This document shows, in pieces, positions 49,882 through 57,472 of a stretch of DNA of 64,000 nt. Under the pieces are notes generated by a model, which saw nothing but the letters and a program-made list of their open reading frames with translations, made no database searches and was not told where the DNA came from. Origin of the DNA: JAAXKN01 sp036261625. Its GTDB lineage: Bacteria; Bacteroidota; Ignavibacteria; Ignavibacteriales; SURF-24. Position numbers and translations under genes: made by a program. Location of the stretch: contig DATAKL010000010.1 of the NCBI GenBank assembly GCA_036261625.1, forward strand, positions 1 to 64,000, read 5' to 3'. Position 1 is the first letter of the stretch. Every line of letters starts with the position of its first letter.

Positions 49882-51114
49882 TTAATTGTTTGATTTTCTG
49901 AGAGCTTCCTTAAATTCAGCTTCAGCCCGGCTGTACTCAGCTGAGCCTTTGACCAGTTTGGGCTCTTTTTTTACTACAGTTTCAGCTATCAGCTTTTCTT
50001 TTCTGGGGGAGGCTGTAAAAGCTTCAGCAAGGGCGCCGATCAGATCCGCCGGTTCTTCTTCAGCTTCAGCGGTCCCGGATGATTTCCCCCAGCGCTCCTC
50101 GTATTCACGCTTGGATTTAGCAGCATTCCTGAGTGATTCAGCTTCCTTCTGTTTCTGGATCTTCTTGTTCCTGAGGTCGTTCATCTTGCCGGATATCATC
50201 CCGGAGAGGTACCGTACGGTTTTAATGCGGGGATCTTCGGAAATGAGAAGGCCGGTAATACTTTCGCGCAGGATCCCGATCTGCTCTTCAGGTGTAAATC
50301 CATCCGTGGAAAGGAAGAGCTTTTTGATTTCGTCCACCTGGTAAAAATTGGGATTCTTACCCCAGACCATACGGAAGCCTTTGGTGAAGATGATTTCGAG
50401 GTCCTTAGAGTTTTCAAACTCGGAGCGGTCGCTGTTTGTACTGCAGCTACTGCTATAATTATTGCTATAAGGTATTATAACTGGTATAGGTTGCTCATTT
50501 TGAGCAATGGAGCGCTCATTTTGAGCAATCGATTGCTCATTTTGAGCAAGGCTTTTAGACCCTTGCTCATTTTGAGCATCGGTTAATAAAGAAAGGGCCT
50601 CATTAACCATTCTTTCAGTTGTACCCATTTCAGAGCTCTTTATTATTGCGATTTCAGCCGGATTTCCAATATTTTCAGCAATACTTCCGGCTTCATCAAC
50701 AGATTCAGCGAAGAGATCATCAGGGCCTTGCTCATTTTGAGCATCGCTTTTTAAGCCTTGCTCATTTTGAGCAAGGGATTCATTCTTCAGCCATTCCCAA
50801 AACCTATCCCCGGGAGTATACCATTTGGTTTTGTCATAGGCTCTACTGTTATAGTTCCCGCTGAGGAGCCATCCATCGCTTTCCAGTTCAGCCATATAAC
50901 GCCTGATTGAGCTGCTTTTCAGATAGGGATAGATTTCCACAAGATTTTTGCTGGTATCATACATCCAGTACCGGCCATCCCTGAGGCATTTGCCGGTCTT
51001 CTGGTTGTGCTCCGCGAAATAAAGAACTCTTCCGAGGAGCAAAGCTTTTTCAATGCCCACCTTTACGGCGAGATTGATGTTAAAGCTGTGATTATTATTA
51101 AATTGCATATCCAT
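49882..51114 (-). CDS. Replication initiator with internal iterons
   Basis: 410 residues. N-terminal winged-helix domain like phage replisome organisers (KVGIEKALLLGRVLYFAEHNQKTGK.. KSSSIRRYMAELESDGWLL). The linker (about 113-215) carries six copies of the peptide AQNE(Q/R), encoded by the palindromic iterons. The C-terminal helicase-loader-like part is GFRMVWGKNPNFYQVDEIKKLF..GFTPEEQIGIL, with a basic coiled coil (MNDLRNKKIQKQKEAES). ATG overlaps the upstream stop (TAATG). Compares with lambda O: DNA-binding N-terminus, origin in the linker, partner-binding C-terminus. Confidence 0.78.
   Translation of the reverse strand: MDMQFNNNHSFNINLAVKVGIEKALLLGRVLYFAEHNQKTGKCLRDGRYWMYDTSKNLVEIYPYLKSSSIRRYMAELESDGWLLSGNYNSRAYDKTKWYTPGDRFWEWLKNESLAQNEQGLKSDAQNEQGPDDLFAESVDEAGSIAENIGNPAEIAIIKSSEMGTTERMVNEALSLLTDAQNEQGSKSLAQNEQSIAQNERSIAQNEQPIPVIIPYSNNYSSSCSTNSDRSEFENSKDLEIIFTKGFRMVWGKNPNFYQVDEIKKLFLSTDGFTPEEQIGILRESITGLLISEDPRIKTVRYLSGMISGKMNDLRNKKIQKQKEAESLRNAAKSKREYEERWGKSSGTAEAEEEPADLIGALAEAFTASPRKEKLIAETVVKKEPKLVKGSAEYSRAEAEFKEALRKSNN
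50448..50774. other. Probable prophage origin: six palindromic iterons plus AT-rich segment
   Basis: 17-bp sites with consensus TTGCTCATTTTGAGCAA (7-bp arms, TTT centre) start at 50491, 50512, 50533, 50563, 50728 and 50758. The first three are exactly 21 bases apart, two helical turns, and the other pairs 30 bases. Copy 2 begins GCGCTCA; copies 4 and 5 end TGAGCAT. An AT-rich segment (50448-50490) flanks the cluster, a candidate unwinding element. All lie inside the initiator gene. Confidence 0.75.
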
Positions 51115-51410
51115 TAAAATCTAAGTCCTTTTCTTTTTGGATCTGAATGAACTCCTATCTTTCCGGCTGACTTTCCGACGTTGGTAGTCAGCCATATCTT
51201 CTCATAAAGGCCGTCTATATAACTTATTTCTCCCTCGGTGAACTGCTCATTCCTCTCAGCTTTAGCTATAAAGCGCCTGGCAGCTTCGTAGTGCTTCTTT
51301 CCGCCCCTGACGCGGAGCAATCTTCCAATATTTACCTTAATGAATTCTAAGGTGTCCTTTGCCGATTTCTGAGCCTGTTGGCGGCCGTGATCTATCTGTC
51401 CGTCTTTCAT
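51114..51410 (-). CDS. Small basic protein upstream of initiator, unknown
   Basis: 98 residues, basic, helical. GRLLRVRGGKKHYEAARRFIAKAERNEQFTEGEISYIDGLYEKIW is the most structured part. No family recognised. Both ends use TAATG overlaps (with the ParB-like gene upstream and the initiator downstream), so it is part of one translation unit and probably acts in replication. Confidence 0.55.
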   Translation of the reverse strand: MKDGQIDHGRQQAQKSAKDTLEFIKVNIGRLLRVRGGKKHYEAARRFIAKAERNEQFTEGEISYIDGLYEKIWLTTNVGKSAGKIGVHSDPKRKGLRF

Positions 51411-52981
51411 TACATGTCCTCTGTCAGCTGCATGCTATTTTCAGCTTCGATTTCCTTTTTAGCTTCAGCTTCAAGAGGAGAAAAATCTATCCCCTGAGCC
51501 GCGGCATACTTGCGGAGCTTTTCTCCATTATCCCTAAAATTTATATCATCCATAAAGATCAGCTCTGTAGCCAGTTTCAGCTTTTCATTGTTATCCAGAT
51601 TCTTAATCAGCTCCTCAAAGAAATCATCCTCATAGAAATCATCAGCATCAGGATCACCTCCATGGCGAATTATGAATTCGTTATCCAGTGAACTATCTCT
51701 TTCCTGCTGAAAGACATAATCGATGAAGACATTAAGCAGATTCCAGTAAACGGGCAGGCAAATGCCTTTAAGAGCTTCAGCCATAAGCTTTTTATTGGTA
51801 GCTTCAAGGATTTCCTGTTCCCGTCTTTGTCTTTCATAGCGCTCACTGGGGGATTCGGAATCATCAAAATCTCCATTCTCTTCATTGTCTTCGCTGTCTT
51901 CTTCTCTTCCTGAGCCATAGCTTTCCTGTTTTTCCTCTTTGGTATGATGGGGGAAGTGAACTTTGCAGGACTTATCATGACATACTTTTACGATTTCACC
52001 TACTTTGCGGGTCCATTCCCACGGGCCTATTTCCATTATTATTGCATCGGACATTAACTGACAGGGAAGAGTATATGGTCTGTCGGGATTTTCCGTCTCT
52101 AATTCCAGCATCATATAGTTGTGACGGCTAAGGTATTTTGTTCCATTATTGTAGTCGTAGCTGACCTGGAGTAACGGGATATTTTTTCTTTTATATTCAG
52201 CTATAGTCTTTTCAATATGGGCAGGGATTTTGGCATTATAGCATGCTGCATTAGTACAGATATCTTCATCATTTATGTCATCGAAAAGAGACTTATTAAA
52301 GCCAGTTCTGGAAGGACATACGGTACAGGCACCTCCGGGGAGTTTCTTATCTGTTGGATCGAAGACGGCCTTCCCAAGGTCAAGGTGGAATTCTTTTTCA
52401 ATATAGCCCCTGAGGCTTTCAGCTGAGACCCAGCTACCGCCCATATATTCCATTGCCTTTGCCTGGTCGTCCGAATTAAGTCTTGAAAGATGGAGTGCAT
52501 GTTGCTGAGTCAGTTTGTTTTCATAGAAGACTGCCTTTATATCATCTGAGAGCTTTAGAAGTTGGAGCCTTTTAATCACATAAGAAGATGATTTCCCCAG
52601 CCGGTCGGCCAGACTTGCCTTCGTGAACCTTCCCGTATTTAATAGCCTGTCGAATCCTGCAGCTTCATCGAGAGGGTGAACTTCCGTTCTCTGAAGGTTT
52701 TCAATAATCTGGACTTCAAGAACTTCTTCGTCTGTGAGGTCTCTTTTTATTGCCGGAACCTCTGTGAGGCCCGCGAGCTGGGCGGCGCGGTACCTTCTTT
52801 CGCCTGAGACTATTTCGAAGATATCAACTTCAGCTGTGTTTCTTATAGTAACCGGGTTGATCATTCCGATCTGCTTTAAGGATTCCGCCAGCTCATGCAG
52901 ATCTTCTTCGTTAAATACCTTCCTTGGATTAGTAGGGGAAGGCCTGAGGTTTTTAATATTAACATTCATATAAACGTCCAT
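51410..52981 (-). CDS. ParB/Spo0J-like protein with Cys cluster
   Basis: 523 residues. ParB core: NLRPSPTNPRKVFNEEDLHELAESLKQIGMINPVTIR, GERRYRAAQLAGLTEVPAI (the GERR CTP/nuclease box, about 54-72), ENLQRTEVHPLDEAAGFDRLL, and HTH TKASLADRLGKSSSYVIKRLQLLKLSDDIK. A cysteine pair set follows (CTVCPSRTG .. DICTNAACYNAK, about 222-260), probably zinc. The C-terminal half is acidic with a coiled coil and probably specific to phage versions. No parA is nearby, so it is unlikely to be a plain partition system. Confidence 0.8.
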   Translation of the reverse strand: MDVYMNVNIKNLRPSPTNPRKVFNEEDLHELAESLKQIGMINPVTIRNTAEVDIFEIVSGERRYRAAQLAGLTEVPAIKRDLTDEEVLEVQIIENLQRTEVHPLDEAAGFDRLLNTGRFTKASLADRLGKSSSYVIKRLQLLKLSDDIKAVFYENKLTQQHALHLSRLNSDDQAKAMEYMGGSWVSAESLRGYIEKEFHLDLGKAVFDPTDKKLPGGACTVCPSRTGFNKSLFDDINDEDICTNAACYNAKIPAHIEKTIAEYKRKNIPLLQVSYDYNNGTKYLSRHNYMMLELETENPDRPYTLPCQLMSDAIIMEIGPWEWTRKVGEIVKVCHDKSCKVHFPHHTKEEKQESYGSGREEDSEDNEENGDFDDSESPSERYERQRREQEILEATNKKLMAEALKGICLPVYWNLLNVFIDYVFQQERDSSLDNEFIIRHGGDPDADDFYEDDFFEELIKNLDNNEKLKLATELIFMDDINFRDNGEKLRKYAAAQGIDFSPLEAEAKKEIEAENSMQLTEDM

Positions 52982-53005
52982 TATAAAGCCCTTTTTATTT
53001 ATGAA

Positions 53006-53302
53006 TTAGTTGGTTGCTTTGTCAGATTCAGCTTTCAGCGCATCATCCAGGAGTTCTTCAGCTATCTTTGTAATTGTCTCTATTAGCTGGAGGTTGGCAG
53101 CCTGATGTATCTTGAATCTTACGGTACAGAGGCTGTCTTCTTTTGCAGTGAATTGATACTCGATGGATTTCTTCACGCCGTTATCGATGTAGTGGAGTTT
53201 TAAGTCCTTAACCTTGCCGAGAGTAATGATTTCAGCGTACTTGCTGTCGAGCTTGGCTGTAATTATCCTGTTTATTCCTTTAAGTTCTACCTTGTAAACC
53301 AT
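53006..53302 (-). CDS. Early protein, unknown (98 aa)
   Basis: 98 residues. Beta-rich first 65 residues (MVYKVELKGINRIITAKLDSKYAEIITLGKVKDLKLHYID) and a C-terminal amphipathic helix (QLIETITKIAEELLDDALKAESDK). No family recognised. It lies 24 bases before the ParB-like gene in the early operon. Confidence 0.5.
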   Translation of the reverse strand: MVYKVELKGINRIITAKLDSKYAEIITLGKVKDLKLHYIDNGVKKSIEYQFTAKEDSLCTVRFKIHQAANLQLIETITKIAEELLDDALKAESDKATN

Positions 53303-53321
53303 TGCTTTTCCCGTTTTAAGA

Positions 53322-53441
53322 TTATTTGAAAAGGCTGTCGTTCTCTTCTTTCAGCTTTCTTGCTTTTCTGATGGTCCAGTAACCGGCAGCAATTACGCCG
53401 GATGCAGTAAAGATTATAAGCCACTGGGATAATGGATTCAT
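53322..53441 (-). CDS. 39-residue single-TM protein
   Basis: MNPLSQWLIIFTASGVIAAGY is a membrane segment, followed by a basic end TIRKARKLKEENDSLFK. Its ATG overlaps the TGA of the gene upstream (ATGA, 53438-53441), which argues that it is translated. Too short for usual ORF lists. It may work with the two-TM protein encoded before it. Confidence 0.6.
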   Translation of the reverse strand: MNPLSQWLIIFTASGVIAAGYWTIRKARKLKEENDSLFK

Positions 53442-53920
53442 GACGCGCTCCTCTGAAGAGTTTCTGAAAGAATACTTACAACTGATTCAGACATCCTTTC
53501 GGGGTACAACATGAATTTTTGGGTGAGGGAATTGAGGGATTCCAGGAAGGCCTCTTTCTCATCCTCACGGCCAGCCTGATAGCCTTCTTTGAAAGCCGTT
53601 TCCTGCTTTTCTTCGAGCTCCTGAATCCTGTGAATGTGTCTGAGCGAGCGTTCATTCTTTGAGGTAATCTTTTCCAGCATCCTGGCGTTATCCTCATTCA
53701 GGTTCTTTAGTGCGGTATCCTTGTCGCTTAGCTCTATCTCTAGTTCTTTTATATGGCGGCGAAGGAAGTAAACCGTAAGCTGGAGAGTAGTAGGGATGAG
53801 TGTGACATAAATCATTGAAACTTCATTGAAGTTTGATTTTAATATAAATAGCGGGCATACGGCATAAAGTAAAATAAAAAACAAGTGTAAGGTAAAGGAT
53901 TTGAAGATTCGCGCGTTCAT
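53438..53920 (-). CDS. Two-TM coiled-coil early protein
   Basis: 160 residues from ATG 53920, which has GGAGGATC upstream (a TTG at 53932 is weaker). Two membrane segments (about 5-24 FTLHLFFILLYAVCPLFIL and 34-50 IYVTLIPTTLQLTVYFL) are followed by a long cytoplasmic coiled coil (about 55-115) and a C-terminal helix. Early-expressed phage membrane proteins of this shape are often exclusion or anti-defence factors; function here is unknown. Confidence 0.6.
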   Translation of the reverse strand: MNARIFKSFTLHLFFILLYAVCPLFILKSNFNEVSMIYVTLIPTTLQLTVYFLRRHIKELEIELSDKDTALKNLNEDNARMLEKITSKNERSLRHIHRIQELEEKQETAFKEGYQAGREDEKEAFLESLNSLTQKFMLYPERMSESVVSILSETLQRSAS

Positions 53921-53957
53921 GAGATCCTCCAAATTATGTAATAAGAGATTTTAGATT

Positions 53958-54206
53958 TTAAGAAGCCTGAATTTTTGCATGCTTTTCCTGGTACATCTTC
54001 AGATCGGCATGTCTTATATATTTTTCACCGTCAATAACAGTCAGCTGATATCCAGCCTTAAGGAAACTTTTAAGAAAAACGTCTTTATTTTTACGGCAGA
54101 GGAGTGCAGCTTCCGGTATTGTAAAGAGATAGCTGTCGCAGTTCATTAAGTAGAGTTTTTTATTACTCGGCTGCCTTTTCCTTATGTCCTTATTGAGCGC
54201 GTCCAT
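53958..54206 (-). CDS. Small excisionase/HTH-like protein
   Basis: 82 residues. YLFTIPEAALLCRKNKDVFLKSFLKAGYQLTVIDGEKYIRHADLKMYQEKHA resembles the MerR-like winged helix of excisionases (helix, turn-helix, wing with basic residues, then DLxxY). It starts one base after the regulator at 54208. It may be the excisionase of the tyrosine integrase, though its gene is far from int. Modest certainty. Confidence 0.5.
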   Translation of the reverse strand: MDALNKDIRKRQPSNKKLYLMNCDSYLFTIPEAALLCRKNKDVFLKSFLKAGYQLTVIDGEKYIRHADLKMYQEKHAKIQAS

Positions 54207-54207
54207 C

Positions 54208-54642
54208 TTAGCTTATATCCTTAATCATCTTATCAAACAGATCATTCATAGCCTGTCTTATGGATTCAATCTCGTTTACCATCAGGGGGCGTTCATGTTC
54301 ATCGTATTTGCCGTCGTGACCTACTTTCTTTACGGAGAGGGTTAAGAGCTCCAGTTGGTGGAATACTGAAGTCTGGACCTCCATGAGGGAATTATGAAGG
54401 CCTCTTAAGGCTTCCGTAGAATCCTTAATAACGCCTTCTTTCCTCAGGATCTGAATTATCTCCTCATAGAGGCCCAGGGAGAAGTTTGCAGCAAGTGTAA
54501 TCTGAAAGTTCAGGGTAGATCTGGTCATTCCCAGCTTATCAGCCAGCCATTCCTGCGAGATATACGGGTGAGTTTTTCTGCAGCTTTCCAGGATAAGTTT
54601 TATTTTTTCCTGGGCTTCCTGATTAATTTTTTGAATGCACAT
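54208..54642 (-). CDS. Putative phage regulator with HTH
   Basis: 144 residues. ISQEWLADKLGMTRSTLNFQITLAANFSLGLYEEIIQILRKEG is a helix-turn-helix plus following helix, in the style of CII/CP76-like phage regulators. The C-terminal part (about 85-144) is helical and probably oligomerises. AGGAAC precedes the ATG. Second gene of the leftward early operon, so it is a candidate activator of establishment or late genes. Confidence 0.6.
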   Translation of the reverse strand: MCIQKINQEAQEKIKLILESCRKTHPYISQEWLADKLGMTRSTLNFQITLAANFSLGLYEEIIQILRKEGVIKDSTEALRGLHNSLMEVQTSVFHQLELLTLSVKKVGHDGKYDEHERPLMVNEIESIRQAMNDLFDKMIKDIS

Positions 54643-54743
54643 TGTTTTGTTCCTAATATTTCTGAGTTTTGAAACAAGTTTTTAGAACATCTGCGCCTTA
54701 ATTTTACTCACAACAAACAAACTTCTAATGGTGGAAATGATGA

Positions 54744-54920
54744 CTAAGAAACTTTCTTCTGGCTTGTTTTATAGCCTAGTTCAATCATCTCAACGACTTT
54801 ATCCTGAAGGGTTTTCCTCTCCCCGTTCGGTTTCTTCTCCCGGACAGCCGCGGCTTTCAAATCAGCATGGAGATCTTCCGAGAGCTGAACCTTCACCCAT
54901 ACGGTCGTTTGGTTTGACAT
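54744..54920 (-). CDS. Ribbon-helix-helix repressor (58 aa)
   Basis: MSNQTTVWVKVQLSEDLHADLKAAAVREKKPNGERKTLQDKVVEMIELGYKTSQKKVS: a beta strand (TVWVKVQL) then two helices with a basic turn, the Arc/CopG plan. GGGATGAA precedes the ATG. First gene of the leftward transcript. Three 9-bp tandem repeats lie 38-64 bases upstream of its start and are its likely operator. Missed by a 60-residue cut-off. Confidence 0.7.
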   Translation of the reverse strand: MSNQTTVWVKVQLSEDLHADLKAAAVREKKPNGERKTLQDKVVEMIELGYKTSQKKVS

Positions 54921-54957
54921 TTCATCCCTCTTGGTTAATTGATTTAAGATTTATTAT

Positions 54958-54984
54958 ATTTGTAACATTTGTAACAATCGTAAC
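54958..54984. promoter_or_regulatory. Three tandem 9-bp repeats (RHH operator candidate)
   Basis: ATTTGTAAC, ATTTGTAAC, AATCGTAAC occupy 54958-54966, 54967-54975 and 54976-54984 with no spacers. Ribbon-helix-helix proteins typically bind such short tandem repeats. They lie between the early promoter and the RHH gene. Confidence 0.6.
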
Positions 54985-55067
54985 TAACAAGGGGCCCTGA
55001 TAGGTCATTCTTATTAATTCCTGTTGTTACTGTTGTACTTACGGTATCATTTAGAACATCTAACACA

Positions 55068-55111
55068 ATAATAATGTAAATTTACTGTTTTGTCAACAGT
55101 AAATTTACATT
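55068..55111 (-). promoter_or_regulatory. Early leftward promoter inside a repressor operator dyad
   Basis: On the minus strand TTGACA (plus 55091-55096) and TATTAT (plus 55068-55073) are separated by exactly 17 bases. They lie in a perfect inverted repeat: arm AATGTAAATTTACTGTT at 55073-55089, 5-base loop, and its exact complement at 55095-55111. Each arm contains the 10-bp palindrome GTAAATTTAC. One arm fills the -35/-10 spacer and the other flanks the -35, so a bound repressor would block the promoter. Confidence 0.8.
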
Positions 55112-55124
55112 CAAATTAAATAAT

Positions 55125-55598
55125 ATGCCTGAAACTCATGAAAATGTAGAAATTGGAAGCAGATTGAGGGATTTTCTGGAAAGAAAATTTACTACTATCG
55201 CCCAAGCTGAGCGCAAATTGGGTAAGGGCAGGAACTATTTAAGCCAATACATTACCGGTAGAAGCCTTCCTGGGGCCCCATTGTTAAAGGATTTAGCCAA
55301 ATTGGGATGTGATATAACTTGGTTATTAACAGGTGAGGAGCCTGTTACTACCGCTGAAATATCAGAAAAATTAGGTGGTTTGGCCAAACAGAGGGAATTA
55401 GAAAAAGAGTTGACGGAATTAAAGGCTTTCTGTTTTGATTTAAGCAGGAAGTATGAGGCACAGCAGAAAAGGATTGAAGATCTAGAACAAACCATAAAGC
55501 AGAAAGATGAAGCTATTGAGATGCTATTTGTTGAATTGGGCAAAGTTGGTCTGGCTACTTCTCAGCTTCAGGCATTGAGAAATATTTTCAAACGGTGA
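55125..55598 (+). CDS. XRE-type phage repressor (CI-like, no peptidase)
   Basis: 157 residues. HTH domain about 10-70 (FTTIAQAERKLGKGRNYLSQYITGRSLPGAPLLKDLAKLGCDITWLLTG, the helix-turn-helix and the 'WLLTGE' end usual in phage regulators). The C-terminal half is a coiled coil (ELEKELTELKAFCFDLSRKYEAQQKRIEDLEQTIKQ) in place of an S24 peptidase, so release probably does not use RecA-driven self-cleavage. Divergent from the lytic operon, facing it across the operator dyad. The ATG lies 13 bases after the dyad and lacks a Shine-Dalgarno site; a leaderless mRNA as for lambda cI from PRM is possible. Confidence 0.8.
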   Translation: MPETHENVEIGSRLRDFLERKFTTIAQAERKLGKGRNYLSQYITGRSLPGAPLLKDLAKLGCDITWLLTGEEPVTTAEISEKLGGLAKQRELEKELTELKAFCFDLSRKYEAQQKRIEDLEQTIKQKDEAIEMLFVELGKVGLATSQLQALRNIFKR

Positions 55599-55731
55599 TT
55601 TTCAGACAGGCCTCCCCAAACTGGATATAGAAAACGGGCGGGGCCAAATATACCTATAAAGCAGTTTTCTGTTCAATGATAAAAATATTCTTTCTTAATC
55701 TTCTCATTTCCTTACAAAATTGGAGTAAAAG

Positions 55732-56139
55732 ATGGCGAGTAGGTATCTTCTGAGCTGTTTAGGTTTATTCTTCTTATCCTATATTTTATCTGGCTGTGGT
55801 GGAGAACCTTCCAATAACAAGAAAAAGGAAGCTCTCCAATATGCTGAAAAAGGTCTTACCTATGCCCAGATGGGGAATTTCAGTAAAGCCGTTGAAAACA
55901 CTAAGGAGGCAATCGATATATGGCCAAATCATGCCGAGTTTTACCATAGTTTGGGCCTTATTTATGGCAGTGCCGGAGACTATGCAGAATCAAATTCCTG
56001 TTATCAAAAAGCATTGGAATTAAAACCTAATTATCCTGAGTGCTATAAGGAACTGGCTGATAATCACAAAATACTCGGAAATCAAGGGTTGTCTGATGTC
56101 TATTATAAGCAGTACTTGGATTTATCAAAAAAGAAATAA
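55732..56139 (+). CDS. TPR lipoprotein (prophage moron)
   Basis: 135 residues. Lipoprotein signal MASRYLLSCLGLFFLSYILSGC with lipobox LSGC (Cys22). Three TPR-like helix pairs follow (YAEKGLTYAQMGNFSKAVENTKEAIDI; FYHSLGLIYGSAGDYAESNSCYQKALEL; CYKELADNHKILGNQGLSDVYYKQYLDL). It lies between repressor and integrase on the lysogeny strand, so it is likely expressed in the lysogen and alters the host envelope. Specific role unknown. Confidence 0.75.
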   Translation: MASRYLLSCLGLFFLSYILSGCGGEPSNNKKKEALQYAEKGLTYAQMGNFSKAVENTKEAIDIWPNHAEFYHSLGLIYGSAGDYAESNSCYQKALELKPNYPECYKELADNHKILGNQGLSDVYYKQYLDLSKKK

Positions 56140-56161
56140 TTAAGGATAAATTGGAGGATAT

Positions 56162-56365
56162 ATGTTTGGTAGTCTCGGTGCCGCAGAATTGATTGTCATT
56201 TTAGTTCCACTTGCATTATTTCTATTAATGCTCTTTGCCCTGGTAGATATCGTAAGGGGCACATTCCAAAACAACGATAAGCTTATTTGGGTGCTTATAG
56301 TTTTATTCCTTCCTATACTCGGCAGCATTTTATATTTCCTGATAGGAAGCAAGCGTAAGATTTAA
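56162..56365 (+). CDS. Two-TM PLDc_N domain protein (prophage moron)
   Basis: 67 residues with two membrane helices (about 8-32 and 42-60). The typical PLDNc/PLDc_N end is GTFQNNDKLIWVLIVLFLPILGSILYFLIG, with the conserved W..LP..G..YF core. GGAGGATAT precedes the ATG. Between the TPR lipoprotein and the integrase gene. Such stand-alone PLDc_N proteins are of unknown function; a superinfection-exclusion or immunity-type role is only a guess. Confidence 0.75.
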   Translation: MFGSLGAAELIVILVPLALFLLMLFALVDIVRGTFQNNDKLIWVLIVLFLPILGSILYFLIGSKRKI

Positions 56366-56373
56366 GGTAAGTT

Positions 56374-57456
56374 ATGGCATTTCACTATAGACCAAAACAG
56401 AGTAAGACCTGGCGGATCGGCTGGTATGATGACCTTACAGGAAAGCTAAGATCCAAATCCGCTAAGACCAGGATTGAGGCCGAGGCAAAGAAACAAGCCC
56501 GGGATGAAACCGCAAAGCAGCGCCTGAAGATCCAGGACGACAGACTGATTACTCCCGGAGACCACCGGCATAAGCTCACGGAAGCTTTCCGGCTATTCCT
56601 TTCCCAGAACGATTTCAGTGATAAAACCATAAAGGCCCATAAGACGGCCTTAGACCACCTCATTGCAGCCGCAGGGGATAAATACCTCTACCAGTATAAC
56701 CAGTTTGATATGTTTGCTCTCAACGACCGGCTGAACGCTCCAAGAAAAGTTAAAAAGAAAGTGGATAAGAAAATTGTTGAAGTAACCGTTCCCAGGGCAG
56801 CTAACAGCAAAGCCAACTACACCCGGCATTTGAATGTATTCTTCAACTGGCTCGTGGAAAAGAAATTCATTAAGGAAAATATAATAGAGTTAAGGGAAGG
56901 GGAAGATAAGGAAGTATCCATTATTCCTGAAGAGGATCTGGAGAAAATCTGGAAAGACATTAAGAAAATAAACCCTAAATATTACGATATATTAAAGCTT
57001 GCATACTTTGGCGCTTACAGGGCCGGGGAAGTGCTTGAAGCAAGGGTTGAAGATTTCGACCTGGAGAATAATATTTTAATAGTGCGGAATTCCAAAGGGG
57101 GAAGAAAAGACTTTATCCCCATGGTAAAGGACCTGAAGGAGCACATCCAGTCCATGAAGCTCCCGGCCTCAGGAAGGCTTACCACTCTTACTTACTCGGG
57201 GATCCGCTCTTTCTGGGAAAGGTGCATGGTTCGGGTAAAAAAGGATTATACACTTCATCAGCTCAGGAAGACCAGGGGGACGGAGCTGGCCAACATGGGA
57301 GTAGATGCTTTATTTTTACAAAAATATATGCGCCATGAAGACTTCAAAACCACACAGCAGTACTACATTAAAATTGACATTCAGAAAGCAGAGGAAAATA
57401 TTAACCATAAGCTTGAGAAGAAAAACAATCCGGATAACCCGAAAAAGAATACTTAA
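56374..57456 (+). CDS. int: Tyrosine site-specific integrase
   Basis: 360 residues. Arm-binding and SAM-like core-binding domains (about 1-180) precede the catalytic domain, which carries Arg216 (FGAYRAGE), Lys241 (NSKGGRKDF), His295 and Arg298 (TLHQLRKTRG), His321 (RHEDFKTTQQYY) and nucleophile Tyr330. All six catalytic residues are present. Eight bases after the PLDc_N gene and 141 bases before attR. Acts on the tRNA-Thr target. Confidence 0.92.
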   Translation: MAFHYRPKQSKTWRIGWYDDLTGKLRSKSAKTRIEAEAKKQARDETAKQRLKIQDDRLITPGDHRHKLTEAFRLFLSQNDFSDKTIKAHKTALDHLIAAAGDKYLYQYNQFDMFALNDRLNAPRKVKKKVDKKIVEVTVPRAANSKANYTRHLNVFFNWLVEKKFIKENIIELREGEDKEVSIIPEEDLEKIWKDIKKINPKYYDILKLAYFGAYRAGEVLEARVEDFDLENNILIVRNSKGGRKDFIPMVKDLKEHIQSMKLPASGRLTTLTYSGIRSFWERCMVRVKKDYTLHQLRKTRGTELANMGVDALFLQKYMRHEDFKTTQQYYIKIDIQKAEENINHKLEKKNNPDNPKKNT

Positions 57457-57472
57457 GCTTTCCTTTTAGAAA

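Noticed and set aside
54728..55000. 90-codon plus-strand frame
   Set aside because: It is antisense to the ribbon-helix-helix gene and spans the tandem operator; composition not protein-like.
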